The notes under the pieces: generated by a model
Told to the model about the DNA's origin: nothing
The model's input: the letters and a program-made list of their open reading frames with translations, nothing else
The model's database searches: none
Position numbers and translations under genes: made by a program
NCBI RefSeq assembly: GCF_007678455.1
Contig: NZ_VEEP01000002.1
Location: forward strand, 407,197 to 471,196
DNA: 64,000 nt
Direction of reading: 5' to 3'
DNA from: Cytobacillus oceanisediminis 2691
GTDB lineage: Bacteria; Bacillota; Bacilli; Bacillales; Cytobacillaceae
Part shown: one piece after another, positions 61,232-64,000 of the stretch
How positions within the stretch are numbered: position 1 is the stretch's first letter
Layout: every line of letters starts with the position of its first letter

Positions 61232-62758
61232 TTAACCTTCTATATTGATAATGACTTCTTTCCCTCGCCTTTTCATTAAGAACGGAATCACTAGCCATAG
61301 GAGAGTGATTAGGAGAAAAGCGAGAGAAATTGGCCGTGATACAAAGATACTAAAATCTCCATTGGAAATCGTCAATGCTCTGCGCAGGTTATTCTCAACC
61401 ATCGGCCCTAGCACCAACCCGAGAACAAGCGGAGCAATGGGATAATCATTTTTACTCAGGAAATAGCCGAAAATTCCACATGCCAGTAACAGCAAAAGAT
61501 CATTTGTTGATACCTGGACAGCATAAACACCAAAAATCGAGATGGCAATAATGATTGGGATCAGGAATTGTTTTGGTGTTTGGATAATCTTCGCAAACAC
61601 TTTTACGAGCGGAAGATTCAAGACCAACAGCATGACATTGCCGATAAACATACTGGCAATCAGTCCCCATGCTACCTGCGGATGGTCCTCGAATAATAAC
61701 GGACCGGGCTGGACGTTATACATCATCAGGGCTCCCATTAAAATAGCCGTCGTCCCTGAACCTGGAATCCCTAATGTCAATAACGGGATCAGCGCACCGC
61801 CGGACGCGGCATTATTCGCCGATTCCGGTGCTGCCACACCTGCAATGGTCCCTGTTCCGAATTTTGAAGGAGTTTTCGAGATCTTTTTTTCTAAAATATA
61901 AGAAAAGAAGGATGCGAGAGTCGCCCCTGCTCCCGGCAAGATCCCAACAAAGAAGCCTAATATGGAACCACGTGCAATCGGTGCAGCAGATTCTTTTAAC
62001 TCAGCCTTTGAAGGCAGCAAGTTATTAATCCTCGCGATTTCTCCCTCTTCTTCATCTTTTTCCAAAATCGTCTTAAAAACCTCACCAAGCGCGAACAGTC
62101 CTACGGCGATCGTCAGGAACTCTATCCCCTGATAAAGCCACGGAACATTAAAGGTGAATCTGGCAATACCTGAAACACTATCAATACCAATTGTCCCAAG
62201 CAACAATCCAGTAACGGTCATGATCAATGCCTTTGTCACTGATTTTCCGGCCAGGCCGCTGACAGCTCCAAGTCCTAAAAGCATCAATGAAAAGTATTCT
62301 GCTGGACCAAATTTTATCGCCACCGATGATAGTGGCTTGGCCAATGCAATAAGGGCGAAAAGCGTAACGATCCCGGCGACAAAGGAACCAATTGCCGCAA
62401 TCGATAAGGCACTGCCTGCTCTCCCCTTTTTGGCCATCTGGTAACCGTCCAGCGTTGTGACCACCGAAGAGGATTCTCCTGGTGTGTTCAATAGAATCGA
62501 GGTGGTTGAACCTCCATACATGGCTCCATAATAGACTCCCGCAAGTAAAATGATCGCACTGGTGGCAGCGGATTCCGGCGGCAGCCAGCCAGTAGCTGAT
62601 GCGGTTACAGGAATAAGCAGCGCTACTCCACTCATCGGCCCAATCCCCGGAAGAACGCCAACTGCTGTCCCAATCAAGACTCCAATGAAGGCAAATATGA
62701 GATTATACCAAATAAAAGCTGTTCCAAAGCCTTGAAATAAATATTCAAGTGTACTCAA
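61232..62758 (-). CDS. tctA: Tripartite tricarboxylate transporter, TctA permease
   Basis: 508 residues and about 12 membrane helices, TTG start at 62758 with GGAGG upstream. TctA hallmarks are GVLPGIGPMSGVALLIPV near the start, MYGGSTTSILLNTPGESSSVVTTLDGYQMAKKG (in pieces) and a repeated related motif in the second half (FFVGILPGAGATLASFFSY, GIPGSGTTAILMGALM). It is the large channel subunit of the TctABC system for citrate or related acids. Confidence 0.95.
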   Translation of the reverse strand: MSTLEYLFQGFGTAFIWYNLIFAFIGVLIGTAVGVLPGIGPMSGVALLIPVTASATGWLPPESAATSAIILLAGVYYGAMYGGSTTSILLNTPGESSSVVTTLDGYQMAKKGRAGSALSIAAIGSFVAGIVTLFALIALAKPLSSVAIKFGPAEYFSLMLLGLGAVSGLAGKSVTKALIMTVTGLLLGTIGIDSVSGIARFTFNVPWLYQGIEFLTIAVGLFALGEVFKTILEKDEEEGEIARINNLLPSKAELKESAAPIARGSILGFFVGILPGAGATLASFFSYILEKKISKTPSKFGTGTIAGVAAPESANNAASGGALIPLLTLGIPGSGTTAILMGALMMYNVQPGPLLFEDHPQVAWGLIASMFIGNVMLLVLNLPLVKVFAKIIQTPKQFLIPIIIAISIFGVYAVQVSTNDLLLLLACGIFGYFLSKNDYPIAPLVLGLVLGPMVENNLRRALTISNGDFSIFVSRPISLAFLLITLLWLVIPFLMKRRGKEVIINIEG

Positions 62759-62794
62759 AATTCTACAACCTCCAGCGGAAAGGCTGCTCCAAAA

Positions 62795-63250
62795 CTATGA
62801 AAGCCAAATTGGCCATCCTGGCAGCGTTCCTTTTAATACTTCTACATACATAAAATAAACAAATCCGGAAAAACAAGCAGATATGATAAGGGAAGTCATC
62901 ACCTTAGTGCGTTCCATCGTTTGAAAACAAACAAATAAAAATAAAAACGTTGTGATGACGTACCCGATTGTTTCCAATGTCAAAATATAAACCAATGTAG
63001 CGAAAAAAATGATCAAGAAAGGTTTATACAGTAATTTTTCTTTCGAACTTTGCTGGGTTTTTGCTACCATGGTTTCATAAAACAAACGAATGCTTAACAG
63101 AACAAGAATGATACCAAGTAATAAAGGAAAAATATCAGGACCAACGGAGCTGCCATATGATGAACTCGCAAGCTGTCTGCTCCCAACAATAAAAAGAACA
63201 CCTGTAGCCAAAAATAGTATCGAGGCAATCCGATCGAATTGAATACTCAT
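62795..63250 (-). CDS. tctB: TctB small membrane subunit
   Basis: 151 residues with four membrane helices (about 8-25, 35-55, 78-112 and 120-138), AAAGGAG before ATG 63250. The GPDIFPLLLGIILVLLSIRL segment between the first helices matches TctB (DUF1468). It is the small subunit, located between tctC and tctA. The role within the complex is not well defined. Confidence 0.9.
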   Translation of the reverse strand: MSIQFDRIASILFLATGVLFIVGSRQLASSSYGSSVGPDIFPLLLGIILVLLSIRLFYETMVAKTQQSSKEKLLYKPFLIIFFATLVYILTLETIGYVITTFLFLFVCFQTMERTKVMTSLIISACFSGFVYFMYVEVLKGTLPGWPIWLS

Positions 63251-63270
63251 TGCTTACTCCTTTCAAGAAT

Positions 63271-63298
63271 GGGGGAAGGGAGGAAAACCCTCCCCCTT
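63271..63298 (-). other. Intercistronic hairpin between tctC and tctB
   Basis: GGGGGAGGG and CCTCCC(tt)CCCCC form a strong stem with a TTTT loop directly after the tctC stop, without a long T-run behind it. Such hairpins after binding-protein genes usually stabilise the upstream mRNA or cut read-through, raising the amount of binding protein over membrane subunits. Confidence 0.75.
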
Positions 63299-63303
63299 TT
63301 TGG

Positions 63304-64000
63304 TTACTTCTGCATGCCCAGGACTTCTAATAATTGCTGAACCTGGCCTTCCTGGTCTTCCAGGAACTTTTTGAAATCTTCGCCATTCTTATAATCAAGA
63401 TCCCAGCCCTGCGTCTCTACTTCTTTCTTCCACTCTGGGGAGTTTGCGAGCTTTTCAAGTGATTTCTCCCAATAAGCTTTTGCATCATCAGACATTTTTT
63501 CAGGACCAAACACACCGCGCCAAATCGTAAATTCAGCTTCCACTCCCTGTTCTTTTGCTGTTGGAACATCTTTGAAATCACCTGCTAAACGTTCCGCAGA
63601 AGTGACCGCCAATACCCTTACCTTGCCAGCCTTCAAGAATTCCTTAACACTGGAAGCGTCCGTACCAATGACATCAGCGTTACCGCCAAGCAGAGCAGTA
63701 ATCGCTTCTCCGCCGCCATCATAAGAAACATATTTCACTTTAGTCGGATCAACGCCATATTTATAAGCTGGCAGGATAGAAATCAGATGGTCCATCGAAC
63801 CAGGCGCAGATCCGCCGGCAAATGTAAGTTTACTAGGATCCTTTTTTACCTCTTCCAAAACAGATTTCAGGTCTTTGAATTTCGAGTCCTCTTTTACAAC
63901 AATGGCTCCATAATCTTTTGTCAGCTGGGCCAATGGCGTTGTATTTTTGACCCCATATGGGCTGTTCCCTTCTTTTTTCAGATTGTTGATGATAATCGGA
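63304..64000 (-). CDS. tctC: TctC substrate-binding protein (partial, 5' end beyond the window)
   Basis: About 232 C-terminal residues are present; the reading frame is open to the right edge. The sequence (PLAQLTKDYGAIVVKEDSKFK, FAGGSAPGSMDHLI, YDGGGEAITALLGGNADVI, KVRVLAVTSAERL) is that of the Bug/TctC family of extracellular binding proteins. The lipobox and N-terminal lobe are not in this window. It binds the tricarboxylate or related acid for TctAB and is the first gene of the tctCBA operon seen here. Confidence 0.93.
   Translation of the reverse strand, partial: PIIINNLKKEGNSPYGVKNTTPLAQLTKDYGAIVVKEDSKFKDLKSVLEEVKKDPSKLTFAGGSAPGSMDHLISILPAYKYGVDPTKVKYVSYDGGGEAITALLGGNADVIGTDASSVKEFLKAGKVRVLAVTSAERLAGDFKDVPTAKEQGVEAEFTIWRGVFGPEKMSDDAKAYWEKSLEKLANSPEWKKEVETQGWDLDYKNGEDFKKFLEDQEGQVQQLLEVLGMQK

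Noticed and set aside
61161-61298. Longer N-terminus of the CitA/DcuS-type kinase
   Set aside because: The extra codons run through the terminator hairpin after tctA and encode its arms; the GTG at 61160 has a binding site.

Overview
The window looks like a chromosome segment of a low-GC, endospore-forming Bacillaceae (Bacillus/Mesobacillus/Cytobacillus type). Indicators are strong Shine-Dalgarno sites (AAAGGAGG), frequent TTG/GTG starts, and close relatives of Bacillus subtilis genes: BmrA, BceRSAB, HemAT, YtoQ, YvrJ, a GlcU-Gdh spore-germination pair, YwaF and a yybP-ykoY manganese riboswitch in front of a TerC gene. I saw no tRNA, rRNA, prophage, insertion sequence or CRISPR array. The right edge cuts off the 5' part of a tctC gene.

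Layout. 1-3 kb: a 20-bp tandem array, a decayed MacB-type permease fragment, a small hydrophobic protein and a BmrA multidrug ABC exporter. 3-9 kb: an AraC regulator divergent from a DUF485/solute-symporter pair, a DUF438-hemerythrin-PAS protein and an MFS transporter. 9.5-14.4 kb: small membrane and PH-domain proteins, the DUF1659/DUF2922/YvrJ set, a LysE exporter, an AraC-GyrI regulator and YwaF. 14.6-25.8 kb (mostly minus strand): an ABC-2 exporter, a TSUP permease, an aldo/keto reductase, a GNAT, a CNNM transporter, the Mn-riboswitch operon (a small basic Fbp-like protein plus TerC/YkoY) and the oxygen sensor HemAT. 26.2-31.6 kb: a five-gene operon (two paralogous GT4 glycosyltransferases, a membrane hydrolase, UDP-glucose dehydrogenase, a PAP2 phosphatase) that reads like a glucuronate-containing glycolipid pathway. 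It is followed by an EAL protein and a CBS-GGDEF protein. 33.5-38 kb: the bacitracin-type detoxification module BceRSAB with an operator-like palindrome. 38-46.5 kb: small membrane proteins, YtoQ, an L,D-transpeptidase, an operon for an acidic exported protein, ApbE and a ferric-reductase-like membrane protein, and a two-component system whose sensor has its own acidic loop.

46.6-51.3 kb: a tight three-gene operon headed by a 1199-residue protein with four AAA+ modules, followed by two membrane proteins of unknown function. 51.5-58.6 kb: an HxlR/MFS divergent pair, two GNATs (one broken by an in-frame TGA), a lipoprotein, GlcU-Gdh behind a sigma-G-like promoter, CorA and a hypothetical membrane protein. 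58.8-64 kb: a tripartite tricarboxylate transporter (TctCBA) with its CitA/DcuS-type kinase and response regulator.

The most unusual signal is not a gene. Six intergenic tandem arrays of unrelated sequence lie just beyond gene ends. Their periods fall into two classes, 20-21 bp and 52-53 bp. Five of the six periods are close to 2 or 5 turns of B-DNA, and the units differ by substitutions while their length is almost perfectly conserved. The largest (39879-40430) holds eleven units at exactly 52 bp, each with two different palindromes 26 bp apart.
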